From: Halotalea alkalilenta DSM 17697
GTDB taxonomy: Bacteria > Pseudomonadota > Gammaproteobacteria > Pseudomonadales > Halomonadaceae
Reading direction: 5' to 3'
Assembly (NCBI RefSeq): GCF_000621205.1
Contig: NZ_KK211232.1
Span: 1 to 54,443, forward strand
Length of the DNA stretch: 54,443 nucleotides
The number at the start of each line of letters is the position of its first letter. Positions within the stretch are counted from its first letter, which is position 1. The translations under genes and the position numbers were made by a program. Under the pieces are notes generated by a model. It searched no databases, was not told the DNA's origin, and saw nothing but the letters and a program-made list of their open reading frames with translations. Positions 36,743 through 45,999 of this stretch are shown in pieces.

Positions 36743-37615
36743 CTAGCGGAAACGCCGCTGGGCGAGCAGCGACTCGATCTTCGGTGCGATGATCAGCTCG
36801 ATCGCGAGCGGCATCTTGGCACCCGGGACCACCAGGGTATGCGGGCGGGTGATGAACGACCCCTGGATCATCGCCAGCAGGTAGGGGAAGTCGACCTGCA
36901 TGCGATCGCGAAAACGGATCACCACGAACGACTCGGCGTCGGTCGGAATCGACTGCGGCTCGAAGGGGTTGGAGGTATCGACCGTGGGCACCCGCTGGAA
37001 GTTGATATGGGTGCGCGAGAACTGCGGCTGGATGTAGCGCACGTAGTCCTGCATCCGGCCGAGGATGGTGTCGACCACCGCCTCGTGGGAGTAGCCGCGC
37101 ATGTTGATATCGCGGTCGATCTTCTGGATCCATTCGAGGTTGACCGTCGGCGCCACACCCACCAGCAGGTCTACGTGGCGGGCGATATCGTACTCGTCGG
37201 TGACCAGGCCTCCATGCAGGCCCTCGTAGAACAGCAGATCGGTGCCGGCAGGCAGCGGCTGCCACTCGGTGAAGGTACCGACCCGATGGCCGGCCTCAAG
37301 CATCCGCTTGTCTTCGGCATGGATGTAATGGCGATAGTCGCCGGTACCGCGCGCATTGTACTCGGCGAACAGCGCCTCCAAGCGGTCGAGCAGGTTGGCC
37401 TCGACATGGAAGTGCGAGAGCTGGTGCTTGCGCTCCGGCTCCTCACGGCGAATCCGCGCGAGATCATCGCGGGTATAGCGATGGAAAGCGTCGCCATCGA
37501 CGTAGGCGGCATGCACCGCTTCGCGCTCGAACATGCGCTCGAAGGCGCGGCGCACCGTAGTGGTGCCTGCGCCCGACGAGCCAGTCACGGCGACGATCGG
37601 GTACTCACGCGACAT
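36743..37615 (-). CDS. PrkB-like phosphoribulokinase family kinase
   Basis: This 290-residue P-loop kinase belongs to the phosphoribulokinase/uridine kinase superfamily, nearest in look to E. coli PrkB. The Walker A motif is GSSGAGTTTV (residues 12-21). Further family stretches are DGDAFHRYTRDDL, FYEGLHGGL and IQKIDRDINMRGYSHEAVVD. No RuBisCO or other Calvin-cycle gene is in the window, so CO2 fixation cannot be assumed, and the substrate in such heterotrophs is unsettled. GGAGGGAG precedes the ATG. Confidence 0.88.
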   Translation of the reverse strand: MSREYPIVAVTGSSGAGTTTVRRAFERMFEREAVHAAYVDGDAFHRYTRDDLARIRREEPERKHQLSHFHVEANLLDRLEALFAEYNARGTGDYRHYIHAEDKRMLEAGHRVGTFTEWQPLPAGTDLLFYEGLHGGLVTDEYDIARHVDLLVGVAPTVNLEWIQKIDRDINMRGYSHEAVVDTILGRMQDYVRYIQPQFSRTHINFQRVPTVDTSNPFEPQSIPTDAESFVVIRFRDRMQVDFPYLLAMIQGSFITRPHTLVVPGAKMPLAIELIIAPKIESLLAQRRFR

Positions 37616-37668
37616 CGACTCCCTCCCCTCTGATAATCCCGACGACCCGCTCGGGCCAGAGCCCCAGA

Positions 37669-38973
37669 TTAGGCGTTTTCGCGCGCGATCGCACGATGGG
37701 CGATGTCGCGCCGATACACCGCTCCCTCCAGCTCGATCTCCTCGAGCCCGCGATAGCTCGCCGCCGCCGCATCGAAAACGCTCTCTCCCAGTGCCGTGAC
37801 GCAGAGCACCCGACCACCGCTTGAAAGCACTCGTCCATCGCCGTCCATCGTGGTACCGGCATGGAACACCTTGGCGCCGAGCGCCTCGGCGGCGTCGAGC
37901 CCAGTGATCGGATCGTTTCTGCGGTAGCTTCCGGGGTAGCCGCCGGCCGCGAGTACCACGCCGACCGCCGGACGCGGGTCCCAGTCGCAGGCGACCCGGT
38001 CGAGCCTTCCCTCCAATGCCGCAAGGCAGAGCGCGACCAGATCGGAGCGCAGCCGCAGCATGATCGGCTGGGTCTCGGGATCGCCGAAGCGGCAGTTGTA
38101 CTCGATCACCTTGGGCGCGCCTTCGGCGTCGATCATCAGCCCGGCATAGAGGAAGCCGACATAGCGCGCGCCCTCTTCCTTCATCCCGCGCACGGTCGGT
38201 TCGATCACCTCGCGCATGATCCGCGCGTCGATCTCGGCGGTGACCACGGGTGCCGGCGAATACGCCCCCATGCCTCCGGTATTGGGACCGAGATCGCCGT
38301 CGAGCGCGCGTTTGTGGTCCTGGCTGGTGGCCATCGCCAGCACCTTGTCGCCATCGACCATGACGATGAAGCTCGCCTCTTCACCGTCGAGGAACTCCTC
38401 GATCACCACCCGCGCGCCGGCATCGCCGAAGGCGTTGGCCTCGAGCATGTCGCGCACCGCCGCGCGCGCCTCCTGCTCGGTGGTGGCGACCACTACCCCC
38501 TTGCCGGCGGCAAGGCCGTCGGCCTTAACCACGATCGGCGCAGCGCGGCCTTCGACGGCGAGCGCATCGAGGTAGGCAAGCGCCTCGCCGACCTCGGTGA
38601 AGGTGCGGTACTCGGCAGTGGGAATCGCATGGCGGGCAAGGAAGTCCTTGGTGAACGACTTCGAGCCCTCGAGCTGGGCGGCCTTGGCGCTGGGGCCGAA
38701 GATCTTGAGCCCCTCGCGCTCGAAGCGATCGACGATGCCGGCGACCAGCGGCGCCTCGGGACCGACGATGGTCAGCTCGACGGCCTCGCGCTTGGCGAAA
38801 TCGACCAGCGCATCGAAATCGTCGATATCGATCGCCACGTTCTCGAGCTTCTCCTCGCGTGCGGTACCCGCGTTGCCCGGAGCGACGAAGACACGCTCGA
38901 CCGCGCTCGACTGCGCCGCTTTCCATGCCAGGGCGTGCTCGCGGCCGCCACCGCCGATGATCAATACCTTCAT
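37669..38973 (-). CDS. purD: Phosphoribosylamine-glycine ligase
   Basis: PurD joins glycine to phosphoribosylamine with ATP, the second step of purine synthesis. The 434-residue protein has the N-terminal MKVLIIGGGGREHALAWKA, the ATP-grasp domain (VVKADGLAAGKGVVVATT near residue 145), and EYNCRFGDPETQPI near 290. The ATG directly before KVLIIGG is chosen; another lies nine bases upstream. In many gammaproteobacteria purD is next to purH, which is not the case here. Confidence 0.96.
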   Translation of the reverse strand: MKVLIIGGGGREHALAWKAAQSSAVERVFVAPGNAGTAREEKLENVAIDIDDFDALVDFAKREAVELTIVGPEAPLVAGIVDRFEREGLKIFGPSAKAAQLEGSKSFTKDFLARHAIPTAEYRTFTEVGEALAYLDALAVEGRAAPIVVKADGLAAGKGVVVATTEQEARAAVRDMLEANAFGDAGARVVIEEFLDGEEASFIVMVDGDKVLAMATSQDHKRALDGDLGPNTGGMGAYSPAPVVTAEIDARIMREVIEPTVRGMKEEGARYVGFLYAGLMIDAEGAPKVIEYNCRFGDPETQPIMLRLRSDLVALCLAALEGRLDRVACDWDPRPAVGVVLAAGGYPGSYRRNDPITGLDAAEALGAKVFHAGTTMDGDGRVLSSGGRVLCVTALGESVFDAAAASYRGLEEIELEGAVYRRDIAHRAIARENA

Positions 38974-39085
38974 GGATACCATCCCGCTTGAACTTGAGTC
39001 GGATTCAGCCGCCGATTATGCCAGAAAACCGCGCCAGCGGCGGCGCGACCGAGATGTGCCCGAACTGCTATGCTAGCGGCTGGCA

Positions 39086-39829
39086 ATGAGTCACGAATCG
39101 ATGAACCTGATCCTGTTTCCCTCCGAATCCCTGCACCACTCCCCCGATGGAACCGCCTATGTGGAGCTACGCGATCCACGCAGGCTGCGCCATCTCCACG
39201 AGGTGCATCGCGCCACCATCGGCGAGCGCTACCAGCTCGGCGAGATCGACGGCGATATCGGCGAAGGCGAGCTGCTCGCCTTCGACCGCGGCCTCGCGCG
39301 CTTCGCCTTCACCCCGCGCCGCGCCGCGCCGCAGCCGCTGGACCTGCACCTGCTGCTGGCGCTGCCGCGTCCGCGCATGCTCGCACGCAGCCTCGAGAAT
39401 ATCGCCACTCTCGGGGTCAAGCGCCTGACCCTGCTCCACACCGCGCGGGTCGAGAAGAGCTACTGGCAGTCCCCGGAGCTGGGAGCGGAAAAGATCCGTC
39501 AGCATCTCGAGCTCGGGCTCGAGCAGGCCCGCGACACGCTGATGCCGGCGGTCGAGCTGGTCACCCGCTTCAAGCCGTTCGTCGAGGACCAGCTGCCCGC
39601 GCTGCTCGAGGGGCGCCGAGGATTGGTCGCCCACCCCGGCGCGGCGGCAGCCTGTCCACGCGGATTGCCGCTCGATGCGCCGCTGCTGCTGGCGATCGGT
39701 CCCGAGGGAGGGTTCATCGACTACGAGGTCGAGCGGCTGATCGACGCCGGCTGTGAAGGCATCCATCTCGGCGAGCGTATCCTGCGGGTAGAAACCGCAG
39801 TGGTGGCGCTGCTCTCCAGGCTCTACTGA
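39086..39829 (+). CDS. RsmE-family 16S rRNA (uracil1498-N3)-methyltransferase
   Basis: This 247-residue SPOUT methyltransferase has the RsmE signatures: ENIATLGVKRLTLLHTARVE with the following EKSYWQS, the knotted SAM site LLAIGPEGGFIDYEVE near residue 210, and the closing LGERILRVETAVVALLS. The N-terminal PUA-like part is divergent from E. coli RsmE, so this may be the canonical enzyme or a second paralogue. An in-frame ATG 15 bases downstream is also possible as the start. Confidence 0.85.
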   Translation: MSHESMNLILFPSESLHHSPDGTAYVELRDPRRLRHLHEVHRATIGERYQLGEIDGDIGEGELLAFDRGLARFAFTPRRAAPQPLDLHLLLALPRPRMLARSLENIATLGVKRLTLLHTARVEKSYWQSPELGAEKIRQHLELGLEQARDTLMPAVELVTRFKPFVEDQLPALLEGRRGLVAHPGAAAACPRGLPLDAPLLLAIGPEGGFIDYEVERLIDAGCEGIHLGERILRVETAVVALLSRLY

Positions 39830-39880
39830 GCCCGGCGCCTTCTCCCCACCCATCCCTCCCATCAATCATCGAGACCAATC

Positions 39881-40783
39881 ATGGCCTCACTCGAACAGCG
39901 GCTGCTCAAGCAGTCGACCCTGATGATGGCGCTGGTCGCCGTCTGCGGTATTTTCTTCGGCCTCTTCGCCGCTTCGCAGTCGATCCTCTTCGATGGGATC
40001 TTCTCGGTCGTCGCCACCCTGATCAAGATCCTGATGCTGGTCACCGCCCGGCTGATCGCCCGTGAGTCGAGCCGTCGCTTCCAGTTCGGCTACTGGCATC
40101 TCGAACCGATCGCGATGCTGGTCGAGGGCGGCTTCCTGCTGCTGATCGCGGTCTATGCGATGAGCTCCGGCATCCTCGGCCTGCTCAGCGGCGGCCACGC
40201 GATCGACTTCGGCCTGGCGTCGATTTATGCGGCGCTCTTCACCCTGATCGACTTCGGCTACTACGCCTACCTGCGCCGGCGCAATCGGCGGCTGAACTCA
40301 CCGCTGGTGCGTTTCGACACCCTGAGCTGGATGACCGACGGCATTCTCTCCCTCGGCCTGCTGTGCGCCTTCGTCTGCGCCTGGATACTCGCCGATACCG
40401 GATACCGCGCGCTGACCCCCTACCTCGACCCGCTGATCCTGGTGGTGATTTCGCTGATCATCGCGCCGACCGCCCTTCGCGCCTCGATGCCGGCGTTCAA
40501 GGACCTGCTGCAGATGGTGCCTAGCTCACTGGATCAACAGGTGCGGGAGACGATGCAGGCGTTCGTCGCACGCCACGGGCTCGCCGGCTTCACCTCCTAC
40601 GTCCAGCGCAGCGGACGGGCGCGCTTCATCGAGATCCACGTACTGCTCGCCGAGAATGCAGAGATCGGCACCATCGCGCGGCTCGACGGCTGGCGGGAAG
40701 AGATCGCGAACGCGCTCGGGGAAGCGGCGCCGGAGCGCTGGCTGACCATCTCTTTCACCAGCGATCCACGCTGGGCGCAGTGA
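39881..40783 (+). CDS. Cation diffusion facilitator family transporter
   Basis: This 300-residue membrane protein has six hydrophobic segments and a soluble C-terminal domain, the CDF (cation efflux) layout. The segment-2 motif reads SILFDGIFS (Asp38, Ser42) and the segment-5 motif DTLSWMTDG (Ser149, Asp153). In Zn/Fe exporters such as YiiP the corresponding positions are Asp-x3-Asp and His-x3-Asp, so two of four metal ligands appear to be serine. The YWHLEP stretch near residue 73 is intact. The substrate is unknown. It was not assigned to the Mrp operon, which begins 467 bp later. Confidence 0.85.
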   Translation: MASLEQRLLKQSTLMMALVAVCGIFFGLFAASQSILFDGIFSVVATLIKILMLVTARLIARESSRRFQFGYWHLEPIAMLVEGGFLLLIAVYAMSSGILGLLSGGHAIDFGLASIYAALFTLIDFGYYAYLRRRNRRLNSPLVRFDTLSWMTDGILSLGLLCAFVCAWILADTGYRALTPYLDPLILVVISLIIAPTALRASMPAFKDLLQMVPSSLDQQVRETMQAFVARHGLAGFTSYVQRSGRARFIEIHVLLAENAEIGTIARLDGWREEIANALGEAAPERWLTISFTSDPRWAQ

Positions 40784-41250
40784 TCCTGGAACCCGCCAGA
40801 AGGGGGATGACGAGAGGCCAAGCGGCACGGCGAGGAAAATGTTGGCTTAAGCTTGGTTTGCTGGCGACCGACACTGATGAATGTTACATTTTTGGAGCTC
40901 GAACATTAACTTAGCGTCGCTCGAGCGGTGTACCGAGCGCTGTCGTGAATTCATTTTACAGCTAACTAATGAAATCGCCGCGACAGCGCGAAGGGAGCTC
41001 CAATCGACCCTGGGTCGGCTGCCATCCCCTTCCCCGAGCGTTTCGCCGAGCACCGAACCAATTGCCATCCTCGGCTTGGCCGTGAGCCACCTAATCCGCC
41101 TGAATCCGCGCAAGCGAGAAGTTCCCGCCTGCCACGGCGACAGGCGCCCGGCTCACAGCACCCGGCCGATAAAAAAGCATGCATGCCCTTCGCCACGACG
41201 TCGAACCGGACGAGGCAGGGCCCGTCGAACCGAAGCCTGAGAGCGCGTAC
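40784..41250 (+). promoter_or_regulatory. 467-bp leader/promoter region of the Mrp operon with a long stem-loop
   Basis: There is no credible gene here. The segment 40850-40980 is AT-rich compared with the surroundings, as expected for a promoter, but no clear -35/-10 pair was chosen. GCGCTGTCG (40937-40945) and CGACAGCGC (40981-40989) form a perfect nine-base-pair outer stem. Inside it, TTCATT can pair with AATGAA. No T-run follows, so it is not a terminator. It could be an mRNA leader structure or an operator. Confidence 0.45.
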
Positions 41251-44079
41251 ATGACCTTGCCGTTGATCGTCCTGCTCCCGCTGCTGGGCAGTCTCGTTCC
41301 CCTCCTGGGCGCGCGTGCCGGGCGCACGGGAAGCGCCTGCCTCACCGCCATACTGCCGCTGTGCGCGCTGGTGTTGACCATCTTCCTCTCGGTCTCGGTA
41401 TTCGATGGCCAGATCGTCCGCTACAGCCTGCCATGGGTGCCGCAGCTCGGACTCGAACTCGCCTTCCGCCTCGACGGCCTGTCACTGCTCTTCGCCCTGC
41501 TGATTCTCGGCATCGGTCTGCTGATCATCGTCTATGCGCGCTACTATCTGGCGCCCGAGGACTCGATGGCGCGGTTCTACAGCTACCTGATGCTGTTCAT
41601 GACCTCGATGCTCGGGATCGTCACCTCGGACAACCTGCTGCTGCTGTGGTTCTTCTGGGAGCTGACCAGCATCTCGTCGTTCCTGCTGATCAGCTTCTGG
41701 ACCCACCAGAGCAGCGCGCGCAAGGGGGCCAGGATGGCCCTGGCGGTCACCGGCGCCGGCGGCCTCTGCCTGCTCGCGGGCTTCATGCTGATCGGCAAGA
41801 TCGTCGGTACCTTCGATATCGGCACGATCCTCGATTCGGGTGACATGATCCGCGAGCATCCCGCCTACATGGTGGTGCTGGTGCTGGTACTGATCGGCGC
41901 ATTCAGCAAGTCGGCGCAGTTCCCCTTCCAGTTCTGGCTGCCCCACGCGATGTCCGCGCCCACCCCGGTGAGCGCCTACCTGCACTCCGCCACCATGGTC
42001 AAGGCGGGGATCTTCCTGATGATCCGCCTCTACCCGGTGATCAGCGGCACCGATGCCTGGTACTACATCGTCACCCTGGTCGGGCTGTTCACCATGTTCT
42101 ACGGCGCCTACATGGCCATGGTGCAATACGATCTCAAGGGACTGCTCGCCTACTCGACGATCAGCCACCTCGGCCTGATCACCATGCTGCTCGGCCTCGA
42201 TACCCGGCTCTCCACCCTCGCCGCGGTCTTCCACGTAGTCAACCATGCGATCTTCAAGGCGTCGCTGTTCATGGCGGTGGGCATCGTCGACCATGAATGC
42301 GGCACCCGGGACTCGCGCAAGCTCGGCGGCCTGCGCAAGTACATGCCGTTCACCGCCGCCCTCGCCACCGTGGCCGGCGCCTCGATGGCCGGGGTGCCGC
42401 TGCTCAACGGCTTCATCTCCAAGGAGATGTTCCTCACCGAGAGCCTGCAGACCCAGAACCTCGGCGGACTCTCCTGGCTGATCCCGGCGCTTGCGACGGT
42501 AGGCTCGGCACTTTCGGTGGCCTATTCGCTGCGCCTGGTGGTCGATGTGTTCTACCGCGGCGCACCGCGCTTCCTGCCCAAGGAGCCCCACGAGGCGCCG
42601 AGGCCGATGCGCCTGCCGATCGAGGTACTGATCCTTCTGTGCCTCGCGGTCGGGATGTTCCCGGCGCAGATCGTAGGCCCCCTGCTCGACGTGGCGATGA
42701 GCGCGGTCGCCCCGAACGCCATGGACGGCCAGGATCTGTCGCTGTGGCACGGCTTCAACCTGCCGCTGATGATGAGCATCGCGGCGATGGCCTTCGGCGC
42801 CGTGCTCTATTTGCTGCGCGGCGGGCTCAACAGCTTCCGCCGCGACTTCCTCGTCACCGACGCCAAGTACGTGTTCGAGGGCGCGGTGCAGCGCGCCACC
42901 GCGTTCTGCGCCCGCGCCCTGGACCGCTTCGACTCACGTTCGCTGCAGCGCTACGTGTTCCTGATGATGGCGATGATGCTGGTGCTGGCCAGCTTCGGCC
43001 TGCTGCGCATGCCGGTGCTGATGGGTGAGGTGCCGATGCAGCCGCTCGATCCCTACATCATCGTCGGTGCCACGCTGATGGCCACGGGGGCGATCGCTAC
43101 GGTCTACTTCCAGCGCCAGCGGCTGATCGCCTTGATCTGCCTGTCGATCACCGAGCTGATGGTGATCCTCACCTTCCTGCGCTTCTCCGCACCGGATCTC
43201 GCGCTGACGCAGCTGGTGGTATCGACGGTCACCGTTATCCTGATGCTGCTGACCCTGTTCTTCCTCCCTCAGCAGACGCCCAAGGCATCGAGCGGGATCC
43301 GCATCCTGCGCGACCTGATTCTCGCCGGGGCGATCGGCATCGTGATCGCGAGCATCAACTTCGCGGTCCTGACCCAGCCCTATGAGACCATCGGCAACTT
43401 CTTCACCGAGCAGGCCAAGCCCGGCGGCGGCGGCTACAACGTGGTCAACGTGATCCTGGTCGACTTCCGTGGCTTCGATACCTTCGGCGAGATCGCGGTG
43501 CTCGGCATCGCCGCACTCGGCGTGCTCAAGCTGCTCAACCGGATGAAGATCTTCGTGCCGACCACCAGCGCGGAGAACCGTCCCTGGTCGCCGGAGTACT
43601 ACCCGACGATCTTCGGCTCGGTTTCCCAGGTGCTGTTCCCGCTGGCGCTGATGGTCTCGGTCTACATCTTCCTGCGCGGCCACAACCTGCCGGGCGGAGG
43701 ATTCATCGGCGGGCTGGTCGCCGCGTCGGCGCTGATCATGCTCTACATGGCGCGTGGCGTGGAATGGACCCTGCGCCGGCTGCGGGTCGACTACCAGCAC
43801 GTGATCGCCGCCGGCCTGCTGGTCGCCGCCTTCACCGGCATGGGCGCCTGGGCCTTCGGCGAGCCGTTCTTGACCTCCTGGTTCGACTACTTCCACCTGC
43901 CGCTGATCGGCGAGCTCGAACTCGCCACCGCCCTGGTGTTCGATCTCGGCATCTACCTGGTCGTAATCGGCTCGACGATGATGATTCTCGCCAATCTGGG
44001 CAAGCTGGCGACGCCGCACAGCCCGGCGCGCGAAGCGCGCAAGGCGTCGACCAAATCCACCACGATGGAGCACCATTGA
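41251..44079 (+). CDS. mrpA: Mrp/Pha-type Na+(K+)/H+ antiporter subunit A fused to subunit B
   Basis: This is the large subunit of the multisubunit antiporter that expels Na+ or K+ using the proton gradient. The 942-residue protein has the complex-I NuoL-like proton channel in the first two thirds (LLWFFWELTSISSFLL, the Lys-containing HAMSAPTPVSAYLHSATMVK near residue 250). The C-terminal extension has the MrpB-type sequence (VSVYIFLRGHNLPGGGFIGG). No separate mrpB follows, so A and B are fused as in the PhaA' group. The ATG is chosen before TLPLIVLLPLLG. Confidence 0.93.
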   Translation: MTLPLIVLLPLLGSLVPLLGARAGRTGSACLTAILPLCALVLTIFLSVSVFDGQIVRYSLPWVPQLGLELAFRLDGLSLLFALLILGIGLLIIVYARYYLAPEDSMARFYSYLMLFMTSMLGIVTSDNLLLLWFFWELTSISSFLLISFWTHQSSARKGARMALAVTGAGGLCLLAGFMLIGKIVGTFDIGTILDSGDMIREHPAYMVVLVLVLIGAFSKSAQFPFQFWLPHAMSAPTPVSAYLHSATMVKAGIFLMIRLYPVISGTDAWYYIVTLVGLFTMFYGAYMAMVQYDLKGLLAYSTISHLGLITMLLGLDTRLSTLAAVFHVVNHAIFKASLFMAVGIVDHECGTRDSRKLGGLRKYMPFTAALATVAGASMAGVPLLNGFISKEMFLTESLQTQNLGGLSWLIPALATVGSALSVAYSLRLVVDVFYRGAPRFLPKEPHEAPRPMRLPIEVLILLCLAVGMFPAQIVGPLLDVAMSAVAPNAMDGQDLSLWHGFNLPLMMSIAAMAFGAVLYLLRGGLNSFRRDFLVTDAKYVFEGAVQRATAFCARALDRFDSRSLQRYVFLMMAMMLVLASFGLLRMPVLMGEVPMQPLDPYIIVGATLMATGAIATVYFQRQRLIALICLSITELMVILTFLRFSAPDLALTQLVVSTVTVILMLLTLFFLPQQTPKASSGIRILRDLILAGAIGIVIASINFAVLTQPYETIGNFFTEQAKPGGGGYNVVNVILVDFRGFDTFGEIAVLGIAALGVLKLLNRMKIFVPTTSAENRPWSPEYYPTIFGSVSQVLFPLALMVSVYIFLRGHNLPGGGFIGGLVAASALIMLYMARGVEWTLRRLRVDYQHVIAAGLLVAAFTGMGAWAFGEPFLTSWFDYFHLPLIGELELATALVFDLGIYLVVIGSTMMILANLGKLATPHSPAREARKASTKSTTMEHH

Positions 44080-44080
44080 G

Positions 44081-44470
44081 ATGGAAGCGCTGTTTTCCGC
44101 CGCGGTCGGAATCCTGACCACTTGCGGCATCTACTTGACCCTGCGAGGGCGCACCTTTCCGGTGGTCCTCGGTCTGACCCTGCTGACCTACGCGGCCAAC
44201 CTGTTCCTGTTCTCGATGGGGCGGCTCAAGCTCGGCGCCAGCAATCTGGTCAACGACGGCCTTCCCGATGTCGACCCGCTGCCACAGGCACTCGTACTGA
44301 CCGCCATCGTGATCGGCTTCGCGATGACAGCGTTCGTGATCATCCTGGCGATTCGCGCTCGCGGGGATCTCGGCAGCGACCACGTCAATGGGCGTCGGCG
44401 CCAGTCACGGCGCAGCAAGCACGATGACCCGCTCGAGCTCAACCAGGCTCGTGGAGGCATCAAAAGGTGA
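44081..44470 (+). CDS. mrpC: Mrp/Pha antiporter subunit C
   Basis: This 129-residue membrane protein with three hydrophobic segments resembles NuoK. Family features are GILTTCGIYLTLRGRTFPVV and the acidic GLPDVDPLPQALVLTAIVIG. It starts one base after the mrpA stop. Its own stop overlaps the GTG start of mrpD. The C-terminal tail is unusually basic (NGRRRQSRRSKHD). Confidence 0.94.
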   Translation: MEALFSAAVGILTTCGIYLTLRGRTFPVVLGLTLLTYAANLFLFSMGRLKLGASNLVNDGLPDVDPLPQALVLTAIVIGFAMTAFVIILAIRARGDLGSDHVNGRRRQSRRSKHDDPLELNQARGGIKR

Positions 44471-45999
44471 GTGACCATCTGATCATTGCTCCCATCGTCC
44501 TGCCGCTGCTGCTCGGCGCGCTGATGCTGTTCAAGCGCGGCGACAGCCAGCGATTCCACCGCACGCTCGCCGCCATCGGCATGGTCGCGCAGCTGGCGGT
44601 GGCGATCACTCTGCTGGTCCAGAGCAGCGACGGTACGATCCGCAGCTACGCGCTGGGCGGCTGGCAGCCGCCGTTCGGGATCATTCTGGTGCTCGACCGC
44701 CTCGCCGCCTACATGGTGCTGATCTCCACCCTCCTCGGCTCGGCGGCGCTGCTCTATTCCTCCGGCGGTCAGGACGCCCGGGGCAGCAACTTCCACGCGC
44801 TGTTCCAGTTCCAGCTGATGGGGATCAACGGCGCCTTCCTGACCGGCGACATCTTCAACCTCTTCGTCTTCTTCGAGATCCTGCTGATCGCCTCCTACGG
44901 ACTGATCCTGCACTCCGGCGGACGCAAGCGGACCCTGGCCGGGCTGCACTACGTGGTGCTCAACATCGCGGCGTCGTCTTTCTTCCTGATCGCGATTGGC
45001 ACGCTCTACGGCACCCTCGGCACGCTCAACATGGCCGATCTCGCGGTGCAGGTCACCAATATGGATCCGCGCCGCGCCGCGCTCGTGCAATCGGCCGCGC
45101 TGCTGCTGATGGCGGTGTTCCTGCTCAAGTCGGCGATCCTGCCGCTGCATTTCTGGCTGCCCCGCGCCTACGCCGCGGCGCCGGGGGCGGTGGCGGCGAT
45201 CTTCGCGATCATGACCAAGGTGGGTATCTACTCGATCCTGCGGGTGTATACGCAGGTCTTCGGCGACCATGCCGGAGAGCTCGCCAACTTCGCCCACGTC
45301 TGGCTATGGTGGGGCGGCCTCGCCACCCTGGCGATCGGCGGCATCGGTGTATTCTCGAGCCCTGACCTACGCCTGCAGGTCAGCTACCTGACCCTGATCT
45401 CGGTCGGCACCATGGTCGCCGCGCTCGGCATGAGCCATCCGGCGAGCTATAGCGCCCTGCTCTTCTACCTGCCCCATACCACTTTCATCAGCGCGGGACT
45501 GTTCCTGCTCTCCGAGGTGATCGGCCGCCAGCGCGGACGCGCCAGCACCCGCATCGTCAAGAGCCGGCGGCTGCGCCAGCCCTATCTGCTCGGTGCGCTC
45601 TACATGGTCGGCATGCTCGGCATCCTCGGTTTGCCGCCGTTCTCCGGCGCGCTGGCCAAGACCCTGATCCTGTTCAGCGCCCAGGGCAGCGAGGGAGCAT
45701 GGCTCTGGCCGCTGGTGCTCGGTTCGACCCTGCTGGGCATCGTCAGCATCTCGCGCGCCGGCACCACGGTGTTCTGGCGCTCGGGCGCGAGCGCCTCGAC
45801 CAAGGGGCCGCTGCTCAACCTGCGCACAGGCGGTGCCGTGGTCATGCTAATCGGCGTGGCCGTGCTGATGCCGATCTTCGCCGGCCCGATTAGCGCCTAC
45901 ACCGATACGATCACTGCGCAGCTGCTCGATACCAATGCCTACACCGAGGCGCTGCTCGGTATCTCCATCGACACCGCCGGAGAGGAGAGCGGATCATGA
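44467..45999 (+). CDS. mrpD: Mrp/Pha antiporter subunit D
   Basis: This 510-residue NuoM/NuoN-like subunit has about 14 membrane segments. The conserved glutamate is in NLFVFFEILLIASYGLIL near residue 138, and the conserved lysines are in LLKSAILPLHFWLPRAYAAA near residue 220. The start is the GTG overlapping the mrpC stop. Its stop overlaps the mrpE start by four bases. Confidence 0.96.
   Translation: MSDHLIIAPIVLPLLLGALMLFKRGDSQRFHRTLAAIGMVAQLAVAITLLVQSSDGTIRSYALGGWQPPFGIILVLDRLAAYMVLISTLLGSAALLYSSGGQDARGSNFHALFQFQLMGINGAFLTGDIFNLFVFFEILLIASYGLILHSGGRKRTLAGLHYVVLNIAASSFFLIAIGTLYGTLGTLNMADLAVQVTNMDPRRAALVQSAALLLMAVFLLKSAILPLHFWLPRAYAAAPGAVAAIFAIMTKVGIYSILRVYTQVFGDHAGELANFAHVWLWWGGLATLAIGGIGVFSSPDLRLQVSYLTLISVGTMVAALGMSHPASYSALLFYLPHTTFISAGLFLLSEVIGRQRGRASTRIVKSRRLRQPYLLGALYMVGMLGILGLPPFSGALAKTLILFSAQGSEGAWLWPLVLGSTLLGIVSISRAGTTVFWRSGASASTKGPLLNLRTGGAVVMLIGVAVLMPIFAGPISAYTDTITAQLLDTNAYTEALLGISIDTAGEESGS

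Noticed and set aside
36743-37615. Calvin-cycle phosphoribulokinase as evidence of autotrophy
   Set aside because: The sequence resembles PrkB of heterotrophs, and no RuBisCO or other cycle gene is in the window.
41482-42750. A 422-codon open frame antisense to mrpA
   Set aside because: It is a shadow of conserved NuoL-like coding sequence.
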